Assembly (NCBI GenBank): GCA_041391725.1
Contig: JAWKNL010000004.1
Coordinates: 62,001-126,000 of the forward strand
Source of the DNA: JAGQVA01 sp041391725
GTDB lineage: Bacteria; Bacteroidota; Bacteroidia; J057
Direction of reading: 5' to 3'
Length of the DNA: 64,000 bases
In this document: positions 38,714 through 47,722 of the stretch, one piece after another
Layout: each line of letters opens with the position of its first letter
Position numbering within the stretch: the first letter of the stretch is position 1
Notes under the pieces: generated by a model
What the model was told of the DNA's origin: nothing
The model's input: only the letters and a program-made list of their open reading frames with translations
The model's database searches: none
Made by a program: the position numbers and the translations under genes

Positions 38714-39902
38714 TAAGTGATACTATATTTTGTCTGATATTATTTAATTGTACGGCCCAGGAAAACTGTGCGCGTGTCAGTTCTCTGGATTTGTCGCGAA
38801 ATCTTTCCCATGTTTCCTGATTTACCAGCAGGTCGGCGCAGTCGTCCACAAACTCATCCATATTGTGGGTATGGTAAAGGTGAATGCCGTTTTCAACTGC
38901 CATGCCTTCTGACCCGATCGGGGTGGTCACCACCGGAATGCCCCTAAACATGGCATTCATAACTTTGAGTTTTACGCCGCTGCCAAAACGAAGTGGGGTA
39001 ATAAACACTCTGCATTTCCCGTAATAATCTTCCAGATCATCTACGAAGCCGGTGAGAATGATATCTTTATGTTTGGCAGCGAGGTCTTTCAGCCGCTGGT
39101 CCGGATTTCCTCCGACAATATAAAACTTCACATTCGGGCGTTTGGCTTTCAGTTTTTCCCACCCCTCATTCAGAAACCATATCAGTCCGTCGGCATTGGC
39201 TTCCCAGGTCAGCGAACCGATGTACAGCAGCGATTCTTCTGTATTTTCCCACTGAAGATCAGGCCAGTCGAGCATGAAGTCTTCCCCACAGGGCACAATC
39301 TGCTCGATCCTTCCTTTGTGATTGGTCAGGTCATTGAGGATTACCTGATCGTTGGGATTGGCAAGTACCATATTGGCACGGGAACAGTATTCCTTTTCAA
39401 ATTTCCGGATTCTTTTGGATTCCAGAGAAGTAACCAGCTTTTTGAGCGGGTTGTTGCTTACCTCCGAATACCTTTGCCACATGACAAACTCTGCGTTGTG
39501 TTCGTGCATAATGGTTTTGGCACGGGCATTTTCGGGGATATACTGAAACATCTCGTAGTGATCCACAAACACATAGTCAAAATCATCTATGATGGAATGG
39601 ATTTTCTCTGCCACCGTCGGGTGATAATTGCGCACCAGATTGATGGGTACGCCTTTCATGTAGCTTTTTACTACGGTTCCGGGGGTGCGTTCGATATTGA
39701 GTTCGAAGCTGAAATAATCTTCGAGGGTTACTTTGGATAAAAATTCCTGTTCAAAATCCGGGTCTTCCCATTTCAGCAGGGTGACCATGGATGTATGGAA
39801 ATGTTGGGAGAGATAGTTGATCAGATTCCAGGATGTACTGACCCCGCCTTTGAATGGCGGGTAAGGGAGCTGGGAAGTGATGAACAAAAGTTCCTTTTTC
39901 AT
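38691..39902 (-). CDS. GT4-family glycosyltransferase
   Basis: 403 residues, two Rossmann-like domains. N-terminal LLFITSQLPYPPFKGGVSTSWNLI, and C-terminal SLLYIGSLTWEANADGLIWFL, GFVDDLEDYYGKCRVFITPLRFGSGVKLKVMNAM and GIPVVTTPIGSEGM, the nucleotide-sugar binding loop of GT-B enzymes. It acts in the cytoplasm on a lipid-linked glycan. Specificity unknown. Intact, 19 bp from the GT2 gene and in the same operon. Confidence 0.85.
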   Translation of the reverse strand: MKKELLFITSQLPYPPFKGGVSTSWNLINYLSQHFHTSMVTLLKWEDPDFEQEFLSKVTLEDYFSFELNIERTPGTVVKSYMKGVPINLVRNYHPTVAEKIHSIIDDFDYVFVDHYEMFQYIPENARAKTIMHEHNAEFVMWQRYSEVSNNPLKKLVTSLESKRIRKFEKEYCSRANMVLANPNDQVILNDLTNHKGRIEQIVPCGEDFMLDWPDLQWENTEESLLYIGSLTWEANADGLIWFLNEGWEKLKAKRPNVKFYIVGGNPDQRLKDLAAKHKDIILTGFVDDLEDYYGKCRVFITPLRFGSGVKLKVMNAMFRGIPVVTTPIGSEGMAVENGIHLYHTHNMDEFVDDCADLLVNQETWERFRDKSRELTRAQFSWAVQLNNIRQNIVSLNGAVPQG

Positions 39903-39921
39903 TCAAATTGTGGGTTGCAGG

Positions 39922-40812
39922 TTAATGGATTGCAGGTTTACCGCCTGAAAGTCTGAAGGTAAAGGACGAGACCAGCATGTCCACATAAGGTTTGATCCAC
40001 AGCAGAAACCAGAGAAGGCCGCCATGTCTGCGAACATAAAAAAACCAGTCTTTTCTAATATAACCTTTTACGGAGTGAAAGTCGCGGAGGCGCTCTTTGA
40101 GTGGCAGGCTACGGTCGGTCCATCGCTCAGCGGTAGGATTGCTCTCACAGGTTCCGATATAACCGGCGGCCAGCCATACGGTGCAGCCTTTTTTGCGGGC
40201 GCGGAGCCCATAATCGGGGTCGCCCCACCGGTGGGTATAAAACGGTTCGATATTGCCCACTTTTTCGGCCACCACCCGGGGTATGAGTACGCAGTTGCCG
40301 GTATTGGTGGTGCATTCGCGGGGCTCGTCGCCGGGGGCGACGGGGAGCATCTTGAGCGTCCAGATGCTTACCCTCCGGAATCCGCCGTAGCTGAATTCGC
40401 CATTGCGCGGGTCAACGGTTCCGCCGAGCACCATGCTCGCGGGATGGCCCTGTACGGTCAGCCAGGTGTCGGTTTCCATCAGCTTGCGGATGGCCTCAGG
40501 GTAGAGAAATGTATCGTCGTTGAGCCAGAGGTAGTAGTCAAAGCTATGCTTCAGCGCCTCGCCATAGGCGAGATTCATGCCGCCGTTCCAGAAAAGGGAA
40601 CCGTTTCCCGTCAGAATATTGACTTCCGGAAACCGGGTGCGTACCGCATCTCCGGTTCCGTCGGTACTGCCGTCGTCGGTCAAAAATACCTGTAAATCAA
40701 ATATTTCTCCCAGTCCTTCCTGGGCGTATATGTGTTCGAGACAGGTTAGGGTCTTTTCCCGGCGGTTGTAGCAGGTCATTACTACAGCCAATGTCTTTTT
40801 TTCTTTTATCAT
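39922..40812 (-). CDS. GT2-family glycosyltransferase
   Basis: 296 residues. GT-A fold with TLAVVMTCYNRREKTLTCL at the N-terminus, FLTDDGSTDGTGDAV, and YYLWLNDDTFLYPEA, in which NDD provides the metal-binding DxD-like site. Cys-rich WGDPDYGLRARKKGCTVW follows. It lacks long hydrophobic tails, so it is soluble or peripheral. Its stop touches the next stop/start by one base (40812). It probably extends the lipid-linked glycan. Confidence 0.85.
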   Translation of the reverse strand: MIKEKKTLAVVMTCYNRREKTLTCLEHIYAQEGLGEIFDLQVFLTDDGSTDGTGDAVRTRFPEVNILTGNGSLFWNGGMNLAYGEALKHSFDYYLWLNDDTFLYPEAIRKLMETDTWLTVQGHPASMVLGGTVDPRNGEFSYGGFRRVSIWTLKMLPVAPGDEPRECTTNTGNCVLIPRVVAEKVGNIEPFYTHRWGDPDYGLRARKKGCTVWLAAGYIGTCESNPTAERWTDRSLPLKERLRDFHSVKGYIRKDWFFYVRRHGGLLWFLLWIKPYVDMLVSSFTFRLSGGKPAIH

Positions 40813-41666
40813 CAGTTGTATATCGGATAGTTCAACAGCCTGGTAACACTGTTGCGAAGGTTTTTCCTATGTTCTTTTTGTTTACTTCTTCTTAGCCTGA
40901 TCTGGGGATCAATCCGCATGCTGTTGCCCTCAAAAAGCTCTCCTACCTGAAGATACTCATCATTTTGTATTTTGGTAATGGCTTCTGAAAGATCTACAGA
41001 TAATTCCCGCTGGATGACTGCCATGACTTTTTCAGGCGATTCGATAAAATCTTCGTACCTGACTTCCAGTACTTTATGTTTTTTCTTTAGTCTGGAAATG
41101 GCAATTTTGCACAGGGAGTTTACAAGAAAATAATACACATTCGCCTGTAACCATCCTTTCGGCGGAAGGTAAACGTCGGTTTTTGCAAATGATTCGACAA
41201 CGTTGATCGGGTCGCGTTTGATATAAATATAATCTATATCATAGTCCAGCGCGTCTGAAATCCCCAGTGCACGGCCCGGATATTTGGATGAATCCACTAC
41301 GACAGATTTTTCAATGGAATCAAACAGGCAGGCATAAAAATCGCGGAGAAACTGCTGGTACTCTGCGTATTTTTCTTTTCTTGAAGATCCCAGCAGCCGT
41401 TTGACCAGGCCTTTGTGATATTCAAACTCATCGTGCAGTACAGCCTGCCGCTTCAGGTTATATTTTTTACTGAAGGTTTCCGTAAACCGGCTCCAGAATA
41501 CCAGTCGCTCAGGGGCGTTCTGGAAGCCCGTAGGGATTCCATCCCTGACGGGGTAGCGGTTGAGTTCGCCACAACTGAATACGTCCGAGGCATTGCCCAG
41601 GGCTACATCCAGAAGGGTGGTTCCGCTTCTTCCTGCTCCGATGATATAGATAATTTTTTTTCTCAT
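40812..41666 (-). CDS. Sulfotransferase-family protein
   Basis: 284 residues from MRKKIIYIIGAGRSGTTLLD. The start at 41693 would overlap gmhB by 19 bp and is less attractive. The PAPS loop (IGAGRSGTTLLDVALG) and a second motif (VVDSSKYPGRALGISDAL, then YIYIKRDPINVVESF) are present. It is a second sulfotransferase in this operon and differs strongly from the one at 37850. A sulfated glycan is therefore likely. Intact. Confidence 0.8.
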   Translation of the reverse strand: MRKKIIYIIGAGRSGTTLLDVALGNASDVFSCGELNRYPVRDGIPTGFQNAPERLVFWSRFTETFSKKYNLKRQAVLHDEFEYHKGLVKRLLGSSRKEKYAEYQQFLRDFYACLFDSIEKSVVVDSSKYPGRALGISDALDYDIDYIYIKRDPINVVESFAKTDVYLPPKGWLQANVYYFLVNSLCKIAISRLKKKHKVLEVRYEDFIESPEKVMAVIQRELSVDLSEAITKIQNDEYLQVGELFEGNSMRIDPQIRLRRSKQKEHRKNLRNSVTRLLNYPIYN

Positions 41667-41674
41667 CCTGGTTT

Positions 41675-42253
41675 TTATAGTATCTCCAGCCATTGTGCCA
41701 GAGAAAATAAACTATTCAGCTGTAAATCAATAAGTTCTTTTTCTTCTGGGGTCGGATTTGCTTCTGATACCCAAATCGTTTTCATACCTGCGTTCCGGCC
41801 AAACTGCATATCGGAAATGGCGTCTCCGATCATGAGCGAGCGGGAAAGATCTATTTCGGGGAAATCGTTTTTTGCCTTTATTGCCATTCCCGGTTTGGGC
41901 TTGCGGCAATGCTCAAAATCATTTTCCGCCAGATGCGGGCAGTAGTAAATCCTGTCGATTTTTCCGCCTGCTGCGGTAATTTCATCCATCATCTGCTCAT
42001 GAATTTCCTGCAGTTTGGCTTCGGTCATGAGTTTTCTCCCCACTCCTCGCTGATTGGTGACAATGATCAACCGGCAAAAGTGATCCTTCAGATATTTCAA
42101 AGCTTCCAAAGAACCGGGAATAAAAATAAATTCATCCCACGTTTTTACATAGTCATGGTCACGCTTTTGGTTGATAACGCCGTCTCTATCGATAAATAGC
42201 GTCCATGAATGGTCAATATGTCCGGGCTGCAAGCTCGTGCTGTGATCGCTCAT
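41675..42253 (-). CDS. gmhB: D-glycero-D-manno-heptose-1,7-bisphosphate 7-phosphatase
   Basis: 192 residues of the HAD-IIIA family. The nucleophile motif is FIDRDGVINQKR (DxD), then IIVTNQRGVGR (motif II), a zinc-type Cys cluster (YYCPHLAENDFEHCRKPKPGM), and LMIGDAISDMQFGRNAGM. It removes the 7-phosphate from heptose 1,7-bisphosphate. Neighbours hddC, gmhA and hddA make the alpha (GDP) branch the likely context. The start overlaps hddC by 41 bp, so a later start is possible. Confidence 0.88.
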   Translation of the reverse strand: MSDHSTSLQPGHIDHSWTLFIDRDGVINQKRDHDYVKTWDEFIFIPGSLEALKYLKDHFCRLIIVTNQRGVGRKLMTEAKLQEIHEQMMDEITAAGGKIDRIYYCPHLAENDFEHCRKPKPGMAIKAKNDFPEIDLSRSLMIGDAISDMQFGRNAGMKTIWVSEANPTPEEKELIDLQLNSLFSLAQWLEIL

Positions 42254-42917
42254 AATCCTCAGGAATCCCTATGTCAATAAAGTAAACATCAAAAGCCAGA
42301 CCAAAGAAGCGGTTTTCTGCAAAGAGGCTTTCCAGCACATCTTTTTCAAAAGAGAATTTTTGCGGAAAAGCTTCACCGCCGAGAAGGTTTCTGCGAAACA
42401 GATAAATACCGCCGTTGATCAGCCCGACTGATTTATAGGCCTTTTCCTCAAAACCCATGACGCGTCCATCGGTATCGGTCTGAACGGTTCCATACCGGTC
42501 AAAATCGCGCATCTCTCTGAGTGCGAGCACCAGGTCGGCATCCATCTCCTGATAAAACCGGTGCAAAGCCTGTATATCGGCGCCAAAAAAGGTGTCTCCA
42601 TTCAGTACGAGGGCGTCTTCGCCGTCAAGAAGGCCGCAGGCTTGTTTGATGCCACCGCCTGTACCGAGTGCTTCTTCTTCCACCGAATAGCGGATTTTCA
42701 TGCCGCGGTATTCTTCTCCAAAATATTCTTCTATGACTTCGCGCTTATAACCTACGGCAAGTACAACGGTCGTAATCCCCTGACTTTGTAAAGCATCCAG
42801 CACATAGGCCAGAAAGGGGCGCCCGTTGACCGGAGCCATAGGCTTCGGTACATCGGCAACCACAGATCTGAGCCTGGTTCCCATTCCTCCGGCAAGTACG
42901 ATAGCTTCTCTGATCAT
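42213..42917 (-). CDS. hddC: D-glycero-alpha-D-manno-heptose 1-phosphate guanylyltransferase-type nucleotidyltransferase
   Basis: 234 residues with the sugar nucleotidyltransferase start (EAIVLAGGMGTRLRSVVADVPKPMAPVNGRPF), LGTGGGIKQA, LVLNGDTFFGADI and VYFIDIGIPEDYERSQ. Members use GTP to form GDP-heptose. The gene context (hddA, gmhA, gmhB) supports heptose and not mannose. Cytoplasmic. It starts 3 bp after the gmhA stop. Confidence 0.87.
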   Translation of the reverse strand: MIREAIVLAGGMGTRLRSVVADVPKPMAPVNGRPFLAYVLDALQSQGITTVVLAVGYKREVIEEYFGEEYRGMKIRYSVEEEALGTGGGIKQACGLLDGEDALVLNGDTFFGADIQALHRFYQEMDADLVLALREMRDFDRYGTVQTDTDGRVMGFEEKAYKSVGLINGGIYLFRRNLLGGEAFPQKFSFEKDVLESLFAENRFFGLAFDVYFIDIGIPEDYERSQHELAARTY

Positions 42918-42920
42918 AAA

Positions 42921-43523
42921 TTATCCTTCTACTACTTCTCGCTGAAATAAAGCTGCTTCTACCAGTTCGCAAATAATATGCCCAAGCATCATATGGCATT
43001 CCTGAATTCTCGGTGTATCTTTTGACGGGATGTCAATCAGAAAGTCAGCGGAATCTTTCATTTTTCCTCCGCCCAGTCCGGTCATTGCCACGATGGTCAT
43101 GCCGTTTTCTTTTCCCTGCTCGAATGCCCGCACCACATTCAGGGAGTTGCCTGAGGTCGAAAGCCCGACCAGCACATCCCCCTGGCGGCCTTTGGCCTTG
43201 ATCAGGCGGCTGTACACCTGTTCGTAGCTGTAGTCATTGGCTACGGCAGTCAGGTAAGAGGTGTTGACGTGGAGGGCTTCGGAAAACAGCGGGTCGCGGT
43301 CGAAATAAAATCTCCCGGAAAACTCTGCTGCCAGGTGTTGGGCGTCGGCTGCACTGCCGCCGTTGCCGCAGAAAAGTACTTTTTTGTCGTTGCGGAAGGC
43401 CTCTGTGATGATGTTGGCTACCTGTTCGACGGTATTGAGCAATGTCTCATCAGCGAGAACGGCCTGCTTTACGCTGATGGAATTGGAAATTACTTCTTTG
43501 ATTCGGTTCATTTGACTGTCCAT
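42921..43523 (-). CDS. gmhA: Sedoheptulose 7-phosphate isomerase
   Basis: 200 residues, single SIS domain. Motifs VLFCGNGGSAADAQHLAAEFSGR (phosphosugar binding), LHVNTSYLTAVANDYSYEQVYSR and GLSTSGNSLNVVRAFEQ are those of GmhA, which converts sedoheptulose 7-phosphate to heptose 7-phosphate. The active-site His/Glu region (QECHMMLGHIICELVE) is present. The start overlaps hddA by 16 bp. Confidence 0.92.
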   Translation of the reverse strand: MDSQMNRIKEVISNSISVKQAVLADETLLNTVEQVANIITEAFRNDKKVLFCGNGGSAADAQHLAAEFSGRFYFDRDPLFSEALHVNTSYLTAVANDYSYEQVYSRLIKAKGRQGDVLVGLSTSGNSLNVVRAFEQGKENGMTIVAMTGLGGGKMKDSADFLIDIPSKDTPRIQECHMMLGHIICELVEAALFQREVVEG

Positions 43524-44536
43524 GTGGTTAATCCTAATTTGCTGAAATGTACATTATAAACCTCCCCTCCATAGGAGGCGAGTTTGGCTGCTACGGGGTA
43601 GCGTGTGTTGCCGGGGCAGAAAAAGGTCATAAATCCACCGCCGCCTGCACCTGAGAGTTTTCCTCCTGATGCGCCCATTTTCCGGGCTTCTTCATAGATT
43701 TCGTCGATTACGGGGTTGGTGATGCCTTCTGCCAGATTCTTTTTGTATTGCCAGCCATAGTCGAGCAGATCTCCGATGCGGTTGAGCTCGCCTTTCAGCA
43801 GGGCCTCTTTCATCATATACGCCTGCTTTTTGAGTTCGTGCATGGCTTCGATGGATTTTCCCTGTTTTTTGGAAACGCTTTTGGATTGTGCTTCGATAAT
43901 GGTGGAGGAAAGACGGCTGGTGCCTGTGTAATAGAGCAGAATATTGAATTCGAGCTCCATGATATAGCTGCTGCGAATCCGCAGCGGGTTGACGATGACC
44001 TTGTCGTCGTGGTAAAACTCCATAAAGTTGAACCCGCCAAAGGTGGCTGCATACTGGTCCTGTTTTCCTCCGGCAAACTGCAGATCCACCCTTTCTATGT
44101 CGTGGGCAAGGTGGGCAATATCGTATTCACCGAGGGGGAGTTTCAGCCATTCGGTAAAAGCGCCTACAATCGCTACAACCAGCGTGGACGATGAGCCCAG
44201 CCCCGATCCGGGAGGGGCATCTACGTAGGTGTTGAGTTCGAAAGAGAGGGGCGCATTGTGGTTAAAATCTTTGACAATACGGTTGTAAACCCCTTTAAGC
44301 AGGTCGAGTTCGCCGTTGATGGGAAGCCTGGCATGGCTTTCCAGTTCGAGGCGTTCGCCTTTGTCGCGGGCATTAAACACAATTTTTCCATCGCGCCGTG
44401 GGAGGATGGTGGCATACGCGTATTTGTCTATGGTGGCATTGAGAATGGACCCGCCGTATTCGTCGGAGTACGGGCTTACGTCCGTGCCGCCACCGGCCAG
44501 ACCAATTCGCAAGGGAGCTTTACTTCTGATGATCAT
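43508..44536 (-). CDS. hddA: D-glycero-alpha-D-manno-heptose 7-phosphate kinase (GHMP family)
   Basis: 342 residues. GHMP motif 1 (RIGLAGGGTDVSPY), motif 2 (DAPPGSGLGSSSTLVVAIVGA), and motif 3 near the C-terminus (GGKLSGAGGGGFMTFF). It phosphorylates heptose 7-phosphate at C1 in the alpha configuration, the step that commits to GDP-heptose. First gene of the heptose block, intact. Confidence 0.9.
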   Translation of the reverse strand: MIIRSKAPLRIGLAGGGTDVSPYSDEYGGSILNATIDKYAYATILPRRDGKIVFNARDKGERLELESHARLPINGELDLLKGVYNRIVKDFNHNAPLSFELNTYVDAPPGSGLGSSSTLVVAIVGAFTEWLKLPLGEYDIAHLAHDIERVDLQFAGGKQDQYAATFGGFNFMEFYHDDKVIVNPLRIRSSYIMELEFNILLYYTGTSRLSSTIIEAQSKSVSKKQGKSIEAMHELKKQAYMMKEALLKGELNRIGDLLDYGWQYKKNLAEGITNPVIDEIYEEARKMGASGGKLSGAGGGGFMTFFCPGNTRYPVAAKLASYGGEVYNVHFSKLGLTTWTVK

Positions 44537-44609
44537 GAATATAAATTAACACTACAGGTTGCAAAGAAAATATTGGAAACCCGTTGATTTGTAACACATT
44601 GGGAAAGAT

Positions 44610-45371
44610 CTAGGCCCAGGGATTTTCGTATTTGCCCAGCCTTTGACGCAGGATCAGGTAGAAATAGGGAAGGTCATCCACGAGGTAGCGTTTGACGAGC
44701 CGCTGCGGTTCCTGCATCATGCGATACAGCCATTCCATGCCAATAGCGGTAATCCATTTGGGTGAACGTTTGACATTTCCGGCCTGAAAATCAATGGTAG
44801 CGCCGATTGCAAAAAATATTTCCACACCCGGAAGCTGGTCTTTGTGTTTCATAATCCACTTTTCCTGCTTCGGAGCCCCCACCCCTACAGCCAGCACTGT
44901 CGCCCCCGACCGGTTGATCCGGTCGATGATATTTTTTTCTTCCTCTGCGTTCCGCTCAAATCCAAAAGGTGGGGAATACCCGTCCACCACCACCTGTGCA
45001 CCGGCTTTTGCATTGATATTGTCTTTGGCCTGAATCACAGATTCTTCGGTCCCGCCCAGTAAAAATACTTTTACCTGCCCGGTATTGTTTCTGTGGTAAT
45101 GGCAGAATGCGGGGAAAAAGTCCGACCCTGCAATTTGTTCTTTGATTTTAATGGGAGATACCAGCCCGGAAGTGGCTTTTACAATCTGGCTGTCGCAGAC
45201 CAGATAATCGGCGCGGACATATACTTCGTAAAACTCACGGTCTTTCTGAAGTTTCATGATATGATCCACATTGGGGGTGAAAACCACCCCTTTTTTCAGT
45301 CCGGCAAGCAACTCTTCGAAAGTATGGTTGTGGATCGAAATATTGAGAATATTTACTTTTTCTCCAGTCAT
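44610..45371 (-). CDS. WecG/TagA/CpsF-family glycosyltransferase (GT26)
   Basis: 253 residues. NVDHIMKLQKDREFYE at the N-terminus (acceptor-site region with TPNVDH), VKVFLLGGTEESV, then VGVGAPKQEKWIMKH and the C-terminal EWLYRMMQEPQRLVKRYL. This family adds the second sugar to an undecaprenyl-linked primer (ManNAcA, ManNAc or similar). It directly follows the priming transferase (2-bp gap), as expected for the second step. Confidence 0.88.
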   Translation of the reverse strand: MTGEKVNILNISIHNHTFEELLAGLKKGVVFTPNVDHIMKLQKDREFYEVYVRADYLVCDSQIVKATSGLVSPIKIKEQIAGSDFFPAFCHYHRNNTGQVKVFLLGGTEESVIQAKDNINAKAGAQVVVDGYSPPFGFERNAEEEKNIIDRINRSGATVLAVGVGAPKQEKWIMKHKDQLPGVEIFFAIGATIDFQAGNVKRSPKWITAIGMEWLYRMMQEPQRLVKRYLVDDLPYFYLILRQRLGKYENPWA

Positions 45372-45373
45372 GA

Positions 45374-46765
45374 TTAATAAGCATTTTCTTCGCCGCGAAT
45401 GGCATTCCAGACGGTCAAAAAGACGATTTTAATATCGAGCAACAGGCTCCAGTTTTCGATGTACCAGGTATCGTATTCGACCCTTTTTTCCATGAGGCTG
45501 GGATCTGTGGTTTCTCCTCTGAACCCGTTTACCTGTGCATGACCCGTAATACCAGGGGTGATAAAGTGGCGGAAGAGGTATTTGTTGATTATCTGGGAAT
45601 ATTCGTCGGTATGTTTGAGCATATGCGGGCGTGGTCCGACCACAGACATATCTCCTTTCAGTACATTGATAAACTGGGGGAACTCATCGAGGCTCGATTT
45701 GCGGAGGAATGCGCCAACTTTGGTGATACGGGCATCATTTTTTGTTGCCTGTTTGTTGTCCGAATCGGTGTTGACCGTCATCGTGCGAAACTTATAACAG
45801 AGAAATTCCTGGTTGTTTTTCCCTGATCGCAACTGCCTGAAAAAAACCGGGCCTTTGGATTCCAGTTTGATCAGAATCGCCACGATGGGAAGAATGATGG
45901 GGAAAATAAAAAGAATCACTGCGAGGGCGAAAGCAATGTCAAAACTCCGCTTCATCACCCGGTTGATCAGTGCTTTCAGTGGCTCCTGGCGCAGGGAAAG
46001 AATGGGTATATGCCCAAAGAAATCCACATTCACCTGCTTTCTTCTCAGTACATTAAAATCGGTGACAATGCGGAAGTAGATGAAATTGTCGTCTGCAAAA
46101 TCGCTCAGTTCCTCAATCAGATCTTCGGAGGTGAGGGGAAGCGAAATATAAATCTCATTTACCGATTCCCGCAGGCAGAAGGTTTTCAGGTCTTCAATGG
46201 TTTCGCGGACCATAGCCTCTTTTTCTTCTGGCGAAATACGCTCATCCATTTGCTCCAGAAAGCGGTAAACAGTAGTGTTTTTGGAATCAAAAAACTTATA
46301 AAGTTCCGTAATAGAGCTCTCCGGGCCTACCAGCGCGATTTTCCTGATATTGTAGGTCATGCTGTTATAATAGCGGTAAGCTATAATCAGCGCCGACCGG
46401 AAGGCAATGATCGCCAGCAGGGTAGTGGAGTAGGTGTATATCAGATAAAGCCGTGAAAGGTACTGGGCCTTTACGCTGACGATATACAGGGTAATGATGA
46501 AAATATGGATGAAAAGTGTGGTAAACAGGCTCCGCAAAAAAGCATTCAGACTCAGGAGCCGGTTGGCATCGTAGGCATTGGTAAATAGCGATGCCCCAAT
46601 CCACGAAAGATTGAAGATGATAAAAAAGGAAATATAATAATCCTCATACACATCCGGCCCATACTCTCCGAATCGAAGAAAATAGGCAAACTTACAGGAG
46701 ATATTGATGATAATAAACTCCGTAATCAGCGCAAAAATCCTAAAAAAGAATCGGTTACCTTTCAT
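45374..46765 (-). CDS. Undecaprenyl-phosphate sugar-1-phosphate transferase (initiating glycosyltransferase)
   Basis: 463 residues from MKGNRFFFRIFALITEFIII; the alternative start at 46819 lacks support. Four or five N-terminal helices, a CoA-binding-like domain (KIALVGPESSITELY), then a fifth helix and the bacterial sugar transferase domain (PVFFRQLRSGKNNQEFLCYKFRTM, LRKSSLDEFPQFINVLKGDMSVVGPRP). It places the first sugar phosphate on undecaprenyl phosphate at the inner membrane and so starts the glycan built by the downstream genes. First gene of the operon. Confidence 0.9.
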   Translation of the reverse strand: MKGNRFFFRIFALITEFIIINISCKFAYFLRFGEYGPDVYEDYYISFFIIFNLSWIGASLFTNAYDANRLLSLNAFLRSLFTTLFIHIFIITLYIVSVKAQYLSRLYLIYTYSTTLLAIIAFRSALIIAYRYYNSMTYNIRKIALVGPESSITELYKFFDSKNTTVYRFLEQMDERISPEEKEAMVRETIEDLKTFCLRESVNEIYISLPLTSEDLIEELSDFADDNFIYFRIVTDFNVLRRKQVNVDFFGHIPILSLRQEPLKALINRVMKRSFDIAFALAVILFIFPIILPIVAILIKLESKGPVFFRQLRSGKNNQEFLCYKFRTMTVNTDSDNKQATKNDARITKVGAFLRKSSLDEFPQFINVLKGDMSVVGPRPHMLKHTDEYSQIINKYLFRHFITPGITGHAQVNGFRGETTDPSLMEKRVEYDTWYIENWSLLLDIKIVFLTVWNAIRGEENAY

Positions 46766-47176
46766 GATTTGTGATCGAGATATGGGTGTTGTTTGTTTGT
46801 TGTAATGCGAAAAAAGCACGAAAAAAACGAAACCGGAAAAGTTTATTGATCAGTACCTTATCCGATCTCACCAAAGATATGTAAGGATTTACAGGTGAAA
46901 CGACCAAATATTCCCAAGTGGGATTGAAATATTCCCGAAAGGTTAGTTTTTACGGATAAATGGACATTTCCAAAGAACTGAGCAGGATTTGATTTTCTGC
47001 GAAAGAACGTTGCTAGCTGATAATTGACCTGCTTGTCTTTTCCCGGCAATAGTGTCAGTGGGTTTGAGGCAAAAAAAGGGCCGGAATTGGTGATAAACTG
47101 GTAAAAATATTATCAACAAAATTTAGCATAATGAAGATTAGGTGTTAAATTGCCGGCGAAATTGTAGTTTTCAAGT
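46766..47176. other. Divergent intergenic region
   Basis: About 410 bp between the polysaccharide operon (left, reverse) and nuoE (right, forward). I see no gene. A reverse ORF at 46858-47049 has no recognisable content. It must hold the promoters of both units, but no convincing TAnnTTTG box stands out. Confidence 0.5.
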
Positions 47177-47719
47177 ATGGAGAACGTAGAATACAGCTTT
47201 ACTGAGGCCGAAATTCAGGAGATACAAAAGCATATTGCCAAGTATCCCGACCGCCGCTCAGCCGTTATGCCCGCCCTGTGGATTGCGCAGGAAAAGTTTG
47301 GATGGTTATCCGCTGAAGCTATCCGCCTTGTCGCCAGCACCATTGATATTCCCTATTCGCATGTATATGGTGTAGCCTCCTTTTATACAATGTACTTTAA
47401 GGAAAAAGTGCCCAAACATCTGGTGGAGGTCTGTACCTGTTTCTCCTGCCGCGAAGTCGGAGGGCCGGAAGCCTACGCTTACCTCAAATCCTATATCGAA
47501 GCTGACGCCAAAGGCCACAGCAAAGATGGAAAGATCTGGGTTCGCGAAGCCGAATGCCTTGGCGCTTGTGATACCGCGCCTATGTGCCAGGTGACCAACC
47601 GCCGCTTTGTTCACCACCTCACCGAAGAAAAAATCCGCGAGATGGTCGATAAACTCCGCAAAGACGAAGAACTCCCTTACGAAAAAATTCCTCTTAACAG
47701 CCAAAATTTTTCTGACTGA
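47177..47719 (+). CDS. nuoE: NADH-quinone oxidoreductase subunit E (24-kDa 2Fe-2S protein)
   Basis: 180 residues, thioredoxin-like ferredoxin fold. The four cluster Cys are visible in VCTCFSC (near residue 86) and CLGAC (near residue 127). The N-terminal part ALWIAQEKFGWLS and IPYSHVYGVASFYTMY is typical of NuoE/HoxE. NuoE works with NuoF and NuoG in the NADH-oxidising arm of complex I, but neither is beside it here. The stop is followed 3 bp later by carA. Confidence 0.9.
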   Translation: MENVEYSFTEAEIQEIQKHIAKYPDRRSAVMPALWIAQEKFGWLSAEAIRLVASTIDIPYSHVYGVASFYTMYFKEKVPKHLVEVCTCFSCREVGGPEAYAYLKSYIEADAKGHSKDGKIWVREAECLGACDTAPMCQVTNRRFVHHLTEEKIREMVDKLRKDEELPYEKIPLNSQNFSD

Positions 47720-47722
47720 TAC

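Noticed and set aside
46858..47049. Reverse ORF in the divergent intergenic region
   Set aside because: No recognisable content, and it lies where promoters of two operons are expected.
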